From: a bacterium
GTDB taxonomy: Bacteria; Zhuqueibacterota; Zhuqueibacteria; Oleimicrobiales; Geothermoviventaceae
Direction: 5' to 3'
Length of the DNA stretch: 64,000 nucleotides
NCBI GenBank assembly: GCA_028275345.1
Contig: JAPWUV010000003.1
Coordinates: 293,587-357,586, forward strand
The notes under the pieces are model-generated. The model ran no database searches. It saw nothing but the letters and a program-made list of their open reading frames with translations, and was not told where the DNA came from. The translations under genes were made by a program, and so were the position numbers. Of this stretch, positions 44,586-53,792 are shown in pieces (position 1 is the first letter of the stretch; every line of letters starts with the position of its first letter).

Positions 44586-45731
44586 ATGAAGACAGGGCTG
44601 GCCTGCGGAAGTAGCGCCGTCGCATTGGCGTTTCTTCTCCTCCATGCTCCAGCGGCATGTCAGACGACGCGGGACCTGGACCAAATCCGTCGCGACCTGG
44701 AACAGGCCCGGCTGCAATTACGGCAGCAGCAGGTTCGGGAACGCAATCTCCTGGATGAACTGGCGGCGCTGGAGCGGGAGATCGACCTGACGCGTCGGCT
44801 GGTCACCGAGCTTCGTGTGACGGAGGAAAGGCAAAGGCAGCGGATGCACGCCACGGAGAAGCAGATCGCGGCTCTCGAGCAGAGGCTGGAGCGACTGCAG
44901 AGGGCCTACGCCCGCAGGGTCGTCAGTCTCTACAAGTATGGGCGCGTCCGCGATCTCGAGCTGCTGGTGCGTGGCATTTCTCTGCACAAGGTTCTGGTCT
45001 GGTTGAAGCTGGAGCGGATGTTGGTGGAGCAGGACCAAAGGCTACTCCGGCAGCTGATCGAGAGTCGCCAGCGGCTGGAAGCGGAAAGGAAGCGGCTCGA
45101 GTTGCAGAAGGCGGAGCAGACTCAGCTCCTGGCAGAAAAGTCGCGCGAGGAAGCTGAACTCCTGAGGCGGAAACAGGAGCGTGCCGCCATGCTGGAGAAG
45201 GTGCGCCAGGATCGGGAGGCCTATGCCCGGCGGGTCCAGGAGCTAGAGGCTGCGGCCGCGGAGATGCGTCGCCTCATCGGCAAGGATCTGGAAAAGCAGA
45301 CGTCATCGCCGGCCCGGTCGGCCGTTGCGGACTTCGCCTCTCTTCGCGGAAAGCTCCCGTGGCCCGTCCAAGGGGAGGTGATTCAGGGTTTCGGCCGCTT
45401 CAAGCATCCGAAGTTCGGCACGGTGGTGGAGAACTTGGGCATCGACATTCGCGCGCCCATGAACGCACCCGTGAGAGCCGTGGCCGGGGGACGAATCAGC
45501 GCGATCACCTGGCAGCGGGCGAGGGGGAACATCGTGCTGATGGCGCACGACGGCGGTTACTACACGGTATACACGCACTTGGCCGATATCTACGTCAACG
45601 TGGGCCAGGAGGTTGAGGCGGGGGAGGTCATTGGCACCGTTGGGGACACCGGTTCTCTCGAGGGACCGAAGTTGCACTTCGAGATTTGGCATAACACGGA
45701 GAACCTGAACCCGGAGCTCTGGCTCCAGTGA
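44586..45731 (+). CDS. EnvC-like murein hydrolase activator (degenerate LytM domain)
   Basis: The 381-residue product has a signal peptide (about 1-25), a long coiled coil (about 26-250), and a C-terminal LytM/M23 domain from about 265. The peptidase residues are replaced: the HxxxD position reads N283-L-G-I-D287 and the HxH position reads K362-L-H364. Like EnvC it should therefore be a non-enzymatic activator of septal amidases. An in-frame TAA four codons upstream fixes the ATG at 44586 as the first possible start, but no ribosome-binding sequence precedes it. The amidase at 11228 is a plausible partner. Confidence 0.9.
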   Translation: MKTGLACGSSAVALAFLLLHAPAACQTTRDLDQIRRDLEQARLQLRQQQVRERNLLDELAALEREIDLTRRLVTELRVTEERQRQRMHATEKQIAALEQRLERLQRAYARRVVSLYKYGRVRDLELLVRGISLHKVLVWLKLERMLVEQDQRLLRQLIESRQRLEAERKRLELQKAEQTQLLAEKSREEAELLRRKQERAAMLEKVRQDREAYARRVQELEAAAAEMRRLIGKDLEKQTSSPARSAVADFASLRGKLPWPVQGEVIQGFGRFKHPKFGTVVENLGIDIRAPMNAPVRAVAGGRISAITWQRARGNIVLMAHDGGYYTVYTHLADIYVNVGQEVEAGEVIGTVGDTGSLEGPKLHFEIWHNTENLNPELWLQ

Positions 45732-45776
45732 GTGCCGAGGCGGCACTGCGAGGGCAGGGCTGGGAGGTCCGAGCAA

Positions 45777-46874
45777 GTGGCTCTCGATTCGGTCGTGGGG
45801 CAGCAGCGAGTCGCCCAGCTTCTCCGAAGGGTCTTGCATTCGGGGCGGGTGGGCCACGCCTATCTGTTCCACGGGCCTGTGGGCCTCGGCAAATTCCTCA
45901 TGGCGAGGGAATTCGCCAAGGAATTGTTGTGTCAGGCCGTTTCCTCGCCTCGGGGGGCAGCCTGCGAAAGCTGCCCTTCGTGTCGCCAAGTCGACGAGCT
46001 TGCGCACCCGGCGATGCGCCTGGTACTGCCCTCGCCGAAGGAACCGGATCCCTCGGCCGAGCGCGCGATTCTCGATCAGCTGGCGTCTGACCCGTACCGG
46101 GTGGAGCAGATCCTGATCCACCCGACGATATCCATCGAGCGCGTTCGGGAGCTTCGGCAGTTTGCAGCTTACGCAGCTGCTCCGGGCCAGCGGCGGGTGG
46201 TCATCGTTCCGGCGGCGGATCGGATGAGTGTGGAAGCGGGCAATAGCTTCCTGAAGCTCCTGGAGGAGCCGCCGGAGGACATGGTATTGATCCTGACCTC
46301 GAGCGATCCCAACCTGCTGCCGGATACCATCGTCTCCCGATGCCACTTGGTCCGTTTCTCGCCGGTCCCGGAGGGGGTTCTGGCGCAGACCCTGGTGGAG
46401 CGATTCGGCGTGGACGAAGAACGGGCCCGACTCGTGGCGACCCTTTCCGGCGGCAGCTATGCCGAGGCCCTGGCGTGGATCCAGGAGGATACGGCCATGC
46501 TCCGCTCCCAGGCGGTTGAGCTTCTGCGCACGGCCCTGAGGGCGTTACCGGAGCAGGTTCGATTTGCCCAGGAGCTCGCGGGGCGAAGCGACCGCGAGGC
46601 GCGGCATCGGCTCTTGGCCTTCCTGCACGTGCTGCAGCTTTGGTTGCGGGACGCCTGCCTGGTGGCGGAGTTTGGCGAACAGGCGCTGGATCTCCTGGCC
46701 AATCGGGACGATCTCGGTGTCATTCAGCGCTTCAATCAGAATCTCGCTTTCGTGGATTACGACGCTTTGTTCGACGCTCTCGACGAGGCGGCCTTCCAGG
46801 TGCGGAGGAACGTGGCCCTTCGACTTGTGCTCCTCACCCTGATCGGCCGCGTGCGCAGATCTATCCGGAGGTGA
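45777..46874 (+). CDS. holB: DNA polymerase III delta-prime subunit (clamp loader)
   Basis: The product of about 365 residues starts ALDSVVGQQRVAQLLRRV, followed by the Walker A-like loop G33-PVGLG-K39 (Phe follows the Lys instead of Ser/Thr, consistent with a non-hydrolysing delta-prime). A zinc-binding cysteine cluster around ACESCPSC follows, then FLKLLEEPPEDM and the SRC motif (TIVSRC). It is one of the AAA+ subunits loading the sliding clamp. I place the start at the GTG at 45777, 8 bases after GGAGGT; a frame opening at 45732 is less likely. The next gene follows by 6 bases. Confidence 0.9.
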   Translation: MALDSVVGQQRVAQLLRRVLHSGRVGHAYLFHGPVGLGKFLMAREFAKELLCQAVSSPRGAACESCPSCRQVDELAHPAMRLVLPSPKEPDPSAERAILDQLASDPYRVEQILIHPTISIERVRELRQFAAYAAAPGQRRVVIVPAADRMSVEAGNSFLKLLEEPPEDMVLILTSSDPNLLPDTIVSRCHLVRFSPVPEGVLAQTLVERFGVDEERARLVATLSGGSYAEALAWIQEDTAMLRSQAVELLRTALRALPEQVRFAQELAGRSDREARHRLLAFLHVLQLWLRDACLVAEFGEQALDLLANRDDLGVIQRFNQNLAFVDYDALFDALDEAAFQVRRNVALRLVLLTLIGRVRRSIRR

Positions 46875-46880
46875 TTTTGG

Positions 46881-47696
46881 ATGTCGGACCTTGTGGAAAT
46901 CGTATTCAAGGGGGAGCGTAAGGAGCTCTTTCTCAACCCGTTACAGTTCCCGTTCCAAGTGGGGGACTACGCCATCGTGGAGGCGGAGCGCGGCGAGGAT
47001 TTGGGTCAAGTGAATCAGACGGGGCCGCTCTTGGCCTGCAAGGGGAGCCCGACGGAACTGCGGCGCATCCTGCGCAAGCCGAGCGCCGAAGACATGCGCC
47101 GCTACCTGGAGAATCGCCAGCTCGAGCAGCAAGCCTTCCGCGTCTGCCTGGAGAAGATCCGCGCCCACGGTCTGCCCATGAAACTGGTGGATGCGGAGTA
47201 CCAGTTCGATCGCAGCAAGATCACCTTCTACTTCACGGCGGAGCAGCGGGTGGATTTTCGGGCGCTGGTGCGGGACCTCGCCTCCCATTTCAAGACCCGC
47301 ATCGAGCTCCGTCAGATCGGCGTGCGGGATGAGGCGCGGCGCTTTGGCGGGTACGGGATGTGTGGCCGGAAGCTGTGCTGCACCACCTGGCTCAAGGAGT
47401 TCGAACCGATCACCACGCAGACCGCCAAGGACCAGATGCTGCCCCTCAACCCGCAAAAGCTCTCGGGGCTGTGCGGGAGGCTTCTCTGCTGCCTCATGTA
47501 CGAGCGCGCGTTCTACCGCGAGATCTTGGCCCATTTTCCGAAGCTCAAGACCCGGATTCGCACGCCGAGAGGCGTTGGGGTGATCGAGAAGATCGACGTG
47601 TTCCGGCGACAGGCGCACGTCCGCCACGAAGACGGGGAGGAGGAGATCCTCCGCGAAGAAGATCTCCGCAACTGTGAGATCGTCACAACGAAGTAG
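46881..47696 (+). CDS. PSP1-domain protein of the RicT type
   Basis: The 271-residue product has the PSP1 core (VDAEYQFDRSKITFYFTAEQRVDFRALVRDLA-type region) and the cysteine motifs GMCGRKLCC and GLCGRLLCCLMYE. In Bacillus RicT (YaaT) these cysteines contribute to the iron-sulfur clusters of the Y-complex, which regulates RNase Y. It follows holB as in many genomes, where PSP1/RicT genes lie next to holB and metG; the metG gene follows here too. A GGAGGTG site precedes the ATG by 8 bases. Confidence 0.93.
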   Translation: MSDLVEIVFKGERKELFLNPLQFPFQVGDYAIVEAERGEDLGQVNQTGPLLACKGSPTELRRILRKPSAEDMRRYLENRQLEQQAFRVCLEKIRAHGLPMKLVDAEYQFDRSKITFYFTAEQRVDFRALVRDLASHFKTRIELRQIGVRDEARRFGGYGMCGRKLCCTTWLKEFEPITTQTAKDQMLPLNPQKLSGLCGRLLCCLMYERAFYREILAHFPKLKTRIRTPRGVGVIEKIDVFRRQAHVRHEDGEEEILREEDLRNCEIVTTK

Positions 47697-47754
47697 CCGG
47701 ATCGGCTGAGAGGCGACGACACAGTACAAGTGGATCCCAACGAGGTGGAGAGAA

Positions 47755-49824
47755 TTGGCCAGAAGGATTCTCGTGACCAGCGCGCTGCCCTACGCCAACG
47801 GCCCTCTGCACTTGGGCCATATGGCGGGGGCCTATCTTCCCGCGGATATCTACGTGCGCTACCAGCGGCTTCGGCGCCAGGATGTGGTGTACATTTGCGG
47901 GAGCGATGAACATGGTGTCCCGATCACCATCATGGCCGAGCAGGAGGGCGTGAGCCCGAAGGTGATCGTCGATCGCTACCACAGCATGAACCAGCGGGAC
48001 TTCGAACGTTTCGGCATCAGCTTCGATAATTACAGCCGGACCTCGCTCCCGTTACACCATCAGACCTCGCAGGAGTTCTTCCTGACGCTCTACAGGAAGG
48101 GCCTGCTGGTGGAGCGGACGGTTAAGCAGCTCTACTGTCCCAAGTGCCGGCGCTTTCTGGCCGATCGTTACGTGGAAGGTCAGTGCCCGCATTGCCATGC
48201 CCCGGGGGCCCGGGGGGACCAATGCGAGGTCTGCGGCAAGTGGATCGATCCCTTGGAGCTGATTGAGCCGCGTTGCAAGATCTGCGGCACGCGACCCGTC
48301 GTCGCCGAGACACGGCACTTCTTCTTGCCTCTGGCCCGCTTCCAGGACCAGCTGCGCCGCTGGCTGGACACGAAGACGAGTTGGAAGGACAACGTGCGGA
48401 ATTTCTGCTACGGCTGGCTCAACGAGGGTCTGCAGGACCGCGCAGTGACGCGCGACCTCTCCTGGGGTGTCCCGGTACCGGTCCCCGGATACGAAGACAA
48501 GGTGCTGTACGTCTGGTTCGATGCGCCCATCGGGTACATCTCCTCAACCAAGGAGTGGGCTATCAAGCGGGGGGAGCCGGAGCTGTGGCGGGAGTATTGG
48601 CAGAAGGAGGATACCGAGCTGGTGCACTTCATCGGCAAAGATAACATTGTCTTCCACGCGATCGTCTGGCCCGCCATCCTGATGGGAGTTGGCGGGTACG
48701 TACTCCCTTCGGAGATTCCCGCCAATGAGTTTCTGAACTTGGAAGGGCGAAAGCTCTCCACCAGTCGCAACTACGCCGTCTGGCTCGGGGAGTACCTGGA
48801 TCGCTTTCCGCCGGATCCGCTGCGCTACTGCCTTGCCGCCAATGCGCCGGAAACGAAGGACAGCGATTTTTCCTGGACGGACTTCCAGGCCAGGAACAAC
48901 AATGAGCTGGCCGATATCCTGGGGAATTTCGTCCATCGGTCTCTCACCTTCGTGCAGCGCTTCTTCGATGGGAAGGTCCCGCCCCGCTCGGAGCTCACGG
49001 AAGCCGATCGCGAGATGCTGGCCATCCTGGAGGCGGCTCCCCAGACGGTTGGGGCTTGCCTCGAGAGATTTGAGGTCCGAAGGGGGGTGCGGGAGTTCAT
49101 GGATGTGGCGCGCTCCTGCAATCGCTACTTCGATAGTCAGGAGCCATGGCGGACGGCCAAGGAGGACCGCAACCGGTGCGCCACCACCCTCAGCGTCTGC
49201 CTTCAGGCGGTGAGGACGCTGGCGATCATCGGGTCCCCTTTCTTGCCCTTCTCCTCGGAACGCCTGTGGAGGATGCTCGGAGAGAAGGCGCGCCTGGAGG
49301 AGCAATTCTGGGATGAGGCGGGGAAGCGGCCTGTCCCGCAGGGAACCGCACTCGGGGAGGTGGAGATCCTATTCCCCAAGATCGCGGATGAGGCCATCGC
49401 CCCGGAGATCGAAAAGCTGCAGAGGATCGCGGCCGAACTGGACGAGCAAAGACCGCCAGCGGAGGGAACGATCGTGTCTGTGAACCTGCCCTTCGGCGAA
49501 GAGATTCCGTACGAGGAGTTTGCCCGGGTGGATCTGAGGGTAGCCCGGGTGAAGATAGCCGAGCGCGTCCCAAATACGGACAAGCTGCTCCGCCTTGTGG
49601 TGGACTTGGGGAGCGAGGAGCGGCAGATCGTTGCCGGGATCGCGGAATTCTATCGGCCGGAGGATCTGGTCGGTCGACTGGTGGTTGTGGTTGCTAATCT
49701 GGCTCCACGAAAGCTGCGGGGCCTGGAGTCTCGCGGCATGCTCCTGGCGGCTGAGGACGTCGACGGCAAGCTTTCCCTGGTGACACTTGATCGCGACATC
49801 GCTTCGGGTTCCAAGGTGAAGTGA
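47755..49824 (+). CDS. metG: Methionyl-tRNA synthetase with C-terminal tRNA-binding domain
   Basis: The 689-residue product has SALPYANGPLHLGH (class I HIGH motif as HLGH, about 19-22), two CxxC zinc knuckles (four CxxC pairs: CPKC, CPHC, CEVC, CKIC), the KMSKS equivalent GRKLSTSRN, an anticodon-binding helical domain, and a C-terminal EMAP-type tRNA-binding domain (FARVDLRVARVKIAERVPNTD). Two zinc knuckles rather than one resemble the Pyrococcus-type enzyme. Start TTG at 47755, four bases after GGAG. tatD follows after 10 bases. Confidence 0.94.
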   Translation: MARRILVTSALPYANGPLHLGHMAGAYLPADIYVRYQRLRRQDVVYICGSDEHGVPITIMAEQEGVSPKVIVDRYHSMNQRDFERFGISFDNYSRTSLPLHHQTSQEFFLTLYRKGLLVERTVKQLYCPKCRRFLADRYVEGQCPHCHAPGARGDQCEVCGKWIDPLELIEPRCKICGTRPVVAETRHFFLPLARFQDQLRRWLDTKTSWKDNVRNFCYGWLNEGLQDRAVTRDLSWGVPVPVPGYEDKVLYVWFDAPIGYISSTKEWAIKRGEPELWREYWQKEDTELVHFIGKDNIVFHAIVWPAILMGVGGYVLPSEIPANEFLNLEGRKLSTSRNYAVWLGEYLDRFPPDPLRYCLAANAPETKDSDFSWTDFQARNNNELADILGNFVHRSLTFVQRFFDGKVPPRSELTEADREMLAILEAAPQTVGACLERFEVRRGVREFMDVARSCNRYFDSQEPWRTAKEDRNRCATTLSVCLQAVRTLAIIGSPFLPFSSERLWRMLGEKARLEEQFWDEAGKRPVPQGTALGEVEILFPKIADEAIAPEIEKLQRIAAELDEQRPPAEGTIVSVNLPFGEEIPYEEFARVDLRVARVKIAERVPNTDKLLRLVVDLGSEERQIVAGIAEFYRPEDLVGRLVVVVANLAPRKLRGLESRGMLLAAEDVDGKLSLVTLDRDIASGSKVK

Positions 49825-49834
49825 CGGCGGCCCC

Positions 49835-50638
49835 ATGCCCCGCTTGCTGGCAGTGGATACCCACGTCCATTTGGACTTCGAGGCCTTCGATCCCGATCGC
49901 GAGGAGGTGATCCTACGGGCTCGCGAGAACGGGATTGTAGGTCTCCTCAATGTGGGGATCGATCTCAGATCCAGCGAGGCCGGTATCCGCCTTGCGGAGA
50001 GCCACGAAGGGGTGTGGGCCGCGGTCGGGGTCCATCCACACGACGTGGCCGAGATTACGACGGCTCACGTGGAGGCATTGGGCGAGGCCGCGAAGCATCC
50101 GAAGGTGGTAGCCATTGGGGAAGTCGGACTCGATTTCTACCGGGACCTCTCCCCGCGCGAAAAGCAGCGGGAAGCGTTCGCCTGGTTTCTCGAACTGGCC
50201 AGGGAAAGGCAACTCCCGGTGATCATCCACACCCGTGCGGCCCACAAAGAGACGCTGGAGATGGTCCGGCGCGAATCGGAAAAGGGGCTTCTCCGGGGGG
50301 TATTCCATTGCTTTTCTGGCGATCGAGAGGTGGCGGAAGAGGTGCTTGGACTCGGTTTCCACATCTCCTTCTGCGGCAACCTAACGTACAAGAATTCCCG
50401 CCTGGCGGAGGTGCTCAGGTTTGTGCCCTTAGAACGCCTTCTCCTCGAGACGGATAGCCCCTTCCTCCCGCCCGAGCCGCACCGGGGAAAGCGAAACGAG
50501 CCTGTCTATCTCCATCTCACGGCTCGGAAGATCGCCGAAGTCAAAGCGGTCCCGCTGTCGGAAGTGTTGGCGCGGACCACGCAGAACGCGATCGAATTAT
50601 TCGGCCTACCGCCCAGTCTGATTGGCGAAGGGGACTGA
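49835..50638 (+). CDS. tatD: TatD family metal-dependent DNase
   Basis: The 267-residue product has VDTHVHLD (H-x-H metal ligands), GVHPHD, IGEVGLD (Glu ligand), VIIHTRAA, GVFHCFSG and LETDSPFLPPEP, all signature motifs of TatD. Likely a 3'-5' exonuclease or DNA repair nuclease in the cytosol. It is in its common operon position between metG and rsmA. Confidence 0.95.
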   Translation: MPRLLAVDTHVHLDFEAFDPDREEVILRARENGIVGLLNVGIDLRSSEAGIRLAESHEGVWAAVGVHPHDVAEITTAHVEALGEAAKHPKVVAIGEVGLDFYRDLSPREKQREAFAWFLELARERQLPVIIHTRAAHKETLEMVRRESEKGLLRGVFHCFSGDREVAEEVLGLGFHISFCGNLTYKNSRLAEVLRFVPLERLLLETDSPFLPPEPHRGKRNEPVYLHLTARKIAEVKAVPLSEVLARTTQNAIELFGLPPSLIGEGD

Positions 50639-50671
50639 GGCAGCAGAGGCCGTGTAGGCCAGCGAGGAGAC

Positions 50672-51532
50672 GTGCGCAAGACGGTACGACGGCGTCTGGG
50701 GCAGCATTTTCTCATCGACCCCGTGGCCGCGGCCCGGTTGGTCGACTCCCTCGCCTTGGACCCGGGTCAAGACCTCGTGGTGGAGATCGGTGCTGGCCGG
50801 GGAGCGTTGACGGAATTCCTTGCCCCCCGATGCGGCCGGCTGGTCGCCGTGGAGCTGGATTATCAGCTCGCGGCCGGACTCAGCCAGAAGTTTCGGGAGT
50901 ACAGCCATGTGAGCGTGGTCGTCGGGGATTTCCTGAAGCAGGAGCTTCAAGACCTATGCTCCCCGGGTATGCGGCTGAGGATCGTGGGCAACATTCCGTA
51001 CGCGATCACGAGCGCGATCATCCTGCGGATCCTCGAGCCCCGAAGCCGGCGTCTCATTCATGACGTCACGCTGACGGTCCAGCGGGAGGTGGCCGAACGC
51101 ATTGTGGCCAAACCGGGCTCCAAGGCGTACGGGGTCCTGTCGGTGCTGAGCCAATCCCTCGCGGTGCCGGAGGTGCTTTTCGGAATCCCGCCGCGGGCGT
51201 TTCGCCCCCGGCCGTCTGTCTCCTCGGCGGTGGTCCGTTGGGGCCAATTTCGCCAGGCGGAAGAGCTGGGTGCGGACGAGGAGCTTTTCCGACGGCTCCT
51301 GCGAAGCGCCTTCGGACAGCGGCGGAAGATGCTGCGCAACGGTCTCCTCTGGCTTGGCGACGCGCGACTGAGGGCCTTGGAAGCCCTGGGCTGGGATCTG
51401 AACCGACGTCCTGAGGAGCTGAGCCCGGAAGAATGGCTCCAACTTGCGCGGGACGTCAGTTCATTGGGGAGCACCGACGTTGGCCCAGCGGAGGCCAAGG
51501 ACGCCCCCGCGGAGTCCGGCGCGCACGGGTAG
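50672..51532 (+). CDS. rsmA: 16S rRNA dimethyltransferase RsmA (KsgA)
   Basis: The 286-residue product has RRLGQHFLID, the SAM-binding VVEIGAGRGALTEFL, a VAVELDY acidic pair, and GNIPYAITSAI (the NIPY motif). It dimethylates two adenines in helix 45 of 16S rRNA. GTG start at 50672 with AGGAG three bases upstream. The C-terminus ends in a Pro/Ala-rich tail. recO begins 64 bases on. Confidence 0.95.
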   Translation: MRKTVRRRLGQHFLIDPVAAARLVDSLALDPGQDLVVEIGAGRGALTEFLAPRCGRLVAVELDYQLAAGLSQKFREYSHVSVVVGDFLKQELQDLCSPGMRLRIVGNIPYAITSAIILRILEPRSRRLIHDVTLTVQREVAERIVAKPGSKAYGVLSVLSQSLAVPEVLFGIPPRAFRPRPSVSSAVVRWGQFRQAEELGADEELFRRLLRSAFGQRRKMLRNGLLWLGDARLRALEALGWDLNRRPEELSPEEWLQLARDVSSLGSTDVGPAEAKDAPAESGAHG

Positions 51533-51596
51533 GTCCGGCGGTGCGGCTGCGGAGCAGGCGGGGTCCGTAGCGGAGGACAGGCGGAGATCTTTCGGC

Positions 51597-52409
51597 TTGG
51601 CCATCGAGAAGGCGGAAGGCATTGTCTTGAGGGTGCGCCCCCAGGGAGAAACCAGCAAGCTGGTCCACCTTTACTCCCTTCAGCGGGGGCGATTGGCCCT
51701 CATCGCCAAGGGTGCGCGGTTGCCCAAGAGCAAGTTCGGGGGGGCACTGGATGTCTGCAATCGGATCGCTGTGGTATTCTACACGAAGGAGACTCGGGAG
51801 CTCAACTACCTGCGAGAAGCGGAAATCCTGGAGCGCTTTCCGCGGGTTCAGGCGGATATTGGGCGGCTGGCCGTTGCGGAGCAGGGTTTCGAGATCTTGC
51901 TGCAGCTGGCAATGGCGGGTGAGCCGAACGCCCGGCTCTACCAGCTTGTACTCGATCTCTTACGGGGCCTGAATGAGGCCGAGTCTGGCCTCCGGAACAT
52001 GGGCCGAAGCTTCCTGTTGCACTTCCTGGAGTCGTCGGGCTTCCGTCCGAACCTGGATCGGTGCTCGGTTTGTGGCCGCTCGGCCGTGGGCGACCGAGCT
52101 ACGTTCGAAATAGACCGTGGCAGTTATGTCTGCGCTGAATGTCCGCCGGCCGGGAAGGTGAGCTTTCCGGCGCTCGGCAGGACGGTGGAGTGGGCGCGTT
52201 GGCTACAGCGAGTGCCCCCCTCGAAAGCGGGCGTTCCTGCGCCGCAGATCGTGGGCCAGGAATTGGACCGATGGTTGTGGCTCCATCTTTCCTATCACGT
52301 AGAAGGCGCGGACAAGTTGGTCACCTTCCGGTACGCCGGAAGACTGGCGTTGCGGGAGGGAGAGCTTCCGGAGAATGGGGATAGGAACGGAAAGGAGGCA
52401 AGAGATTAG
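51597..52409 (+). CDS. recO: DNA repair protein RecO
   Basis: The product of about 270 residues has an N-terminal OB fold (EKAEGIVLRVRPQGETSKLVHLYS), a helical middle, and a four-cysteine zinc site (DRCSVCGR ... VCAEC), matching RecO. It mediates RecA loading on SSB-coated DNA in the RecFOR pathway. I take the TTG at 51597 as the start, with GGAG 10 bases upstream, giving the family length; a longer frame to 51444 overlaps rsmA and has no similarity. It ends directly before glyS. Confidence 0.9.
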   Translation: MAIEKAEGIVLRVRPQGETSKLVHLYSLQRGRLALIAKGARLPKSKFGGALDVCNRIAVVFYTKETRELNYLREAEILERFPRVQADIGRLAVAEQGFEILLQLAMAGEPNARLYQLVLDLLRGLNEAESGLRNMGRSFLLHFLESSGFRPNLDRCSVCGRSAVGDRATFEIDRGSYVCAECPPAGKVSFPALGRTVEWARWLQRVPPSKAGVPAPQIVGQELDRWLWLHLSYHVEGADKLVTFRYAGRLALREGELPENGDRNGKEARD

Positions 52410-53717
52410 ATGGGTGAGAAACAGAGCAATCTGATGGACAAGATTGTGTCCCTCTGTCGGCGACGGGGCTTCATCTTCCAGTCCAGCGAGATCTACGGTG
52501 GGCTGGACAGCTGCTACGACTACGGTCCCCTCGGAGTGGAGCTCAAGCGCAACATCAAAGAGGCGTGGTGGCGCAGCATGGTCCGGGAGCGAGAGGACAT
52601 CGTGGGCCTGGATGCTGCCATCCTCATGCATCCGAAGGTGTGGGAGGCCTCGGGTCACGTGGAGGGTTTCACCGATCCTCTGGTGGACTGCAAGCAGTGC
52701 AAACGCCGGTTCCGTGCCGACGAGGTGGAGGGCAAACGGTGTCCCGTCTGCGGGGGAGAACTCACCGAAGCCCGTCAGTTCAACCTGATGTTCAAGACCT
52801 TCATGGGCCCGGTGGAGGATGAGGCGAGCATTGTCTATCTTCGGCCGGAGACGGCGCAGGGGATCTACGTAAACTTCCTCAATGTGTTGAACTCCACCCG
52901 TCTGAAGATCCCCTTCGGGATCGCGCAGATCGGGAAGGCATTCCGGAATGAGATCACCCCGCGCAATTTCATCTTCCGCACGCGCGAGTTCGAGCAGATG
53001 GAAATGCAGTTCTTCGTCAAGCCAGGGACAGACCAGGAGTGGTTCGAGTACTGGCGGGAAAAGCGGATGCAATGGTACATCGATCTGGGCATCCGTCCGC
53101 AGAAGCTACGCTTCCACAAGCATGGTGAGGATGAACTGGCGCATTATGCCGCCGCTGCCTACGATATCCAGTACGAGTTCCCCTTCGGATGGCGCGAGCT
53201 GGAGGGGATCCACAATCGGACGGATTTCGATCTTTCCCGGCACATGCAGTACTCGGGCAAGGACCAGCGCTACTTTGATGACGCCACCCGCGAACGGTAC
53301 ATCCCGTACATCATCGAAACCTCGGCTGGTGCCGATCGCACGGTCTTGACTGTACTGGCCGACGCCTACGACGAGGAGGAAGTGGAAGGCGAGATCCGCA
53401 TCGTCATGCATTTCCATCCCAAAGTGGCCCCGATCAAAGTGGGCGTTTTCCCCCTCGTCAAGCGTGACGGGATGCCGGAGGTGGCTCGGAAGATCGAGCA
53501 GAGCCTGCGGCGGTACTGGATGGTCTTCTACGATGAATCCGGGGCGATCGGCCGCCGCTACCGCCGGCAGGACGAGATCGGCACCCCCTATTGCGTGACC
53601 GTCGACTCCCAGACGCTCCAAGATCAGACCGTCACGGTGCGGGATCGCGACTCCATGCAACAAGAGCGCGTGCCCATGGATCGGCTGGTGGAATACTTCC
53701 GGGAGCGGCTCGACTGA
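52410..53717 (+). CDS. glyS: Glycyl-tRNA synthetase, alpha2 (archaeal/eukaryotic) type
   Basis: The 435-residue product is the single-chain GlyRS, not the alpha2beta2 bacterial form. It has [22 protein letters not shown] (class II motif 1 region), a cysteine-rich insert (CKQCKRRF ... CPVCGGEL), [12 protein letters not shown], motif 2 ([23 protein letters not shown]), and the anticodon-binding C-terminal domain with [16 protein letters not shown]. Its ATG directly follows the recO stop (TAGATG). Confidence 0.96.
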   Translation: MGEKQSNLMDKIVSLCRRRGFIFQSSEIYGGLDSCYDYGPLGVELKRNIKEAWWRSMVREREDIVGLDAAILMHPKVWEASGHVEGFTDPLVDCKQCKRRFRADEVEGKRCPVCGGELTEARQFNLMFKTFMGPVEDEASIVYLRPETAQGIYVNFLNVLNSTRLKIPFGIAQIGKAFRNEITPRNFIFRTREFEQMEMQFFVKPGTDQEWFEYWREKRMQWYIDLGIRPQKLRFHKHGEDELAHYAAAAYDIQYEFPFGWRELEGIHNRTDFDLSRHMQYSGKDQRYFDDATRERYIPYIIETSAGADRTVLTVLADAYDEEEVEGEIRIVMHFHPKVAPIKVGVFPLVKRDGMPEVARKIEQSLRRYWMVFYDESGAIGRRYRRQDEIGTPYCVTVDSQTLQDQTVTVRDRDSMQQERVPMDRLVEYFRERLD

Positions 53718-53792
53718 AGGCTCCGTCCTGCGGAGGAATGGCCGCCGCGGAATCCTCGGGGGTGGAAGGATGATCTGTGCGGGAGAAGGGCC

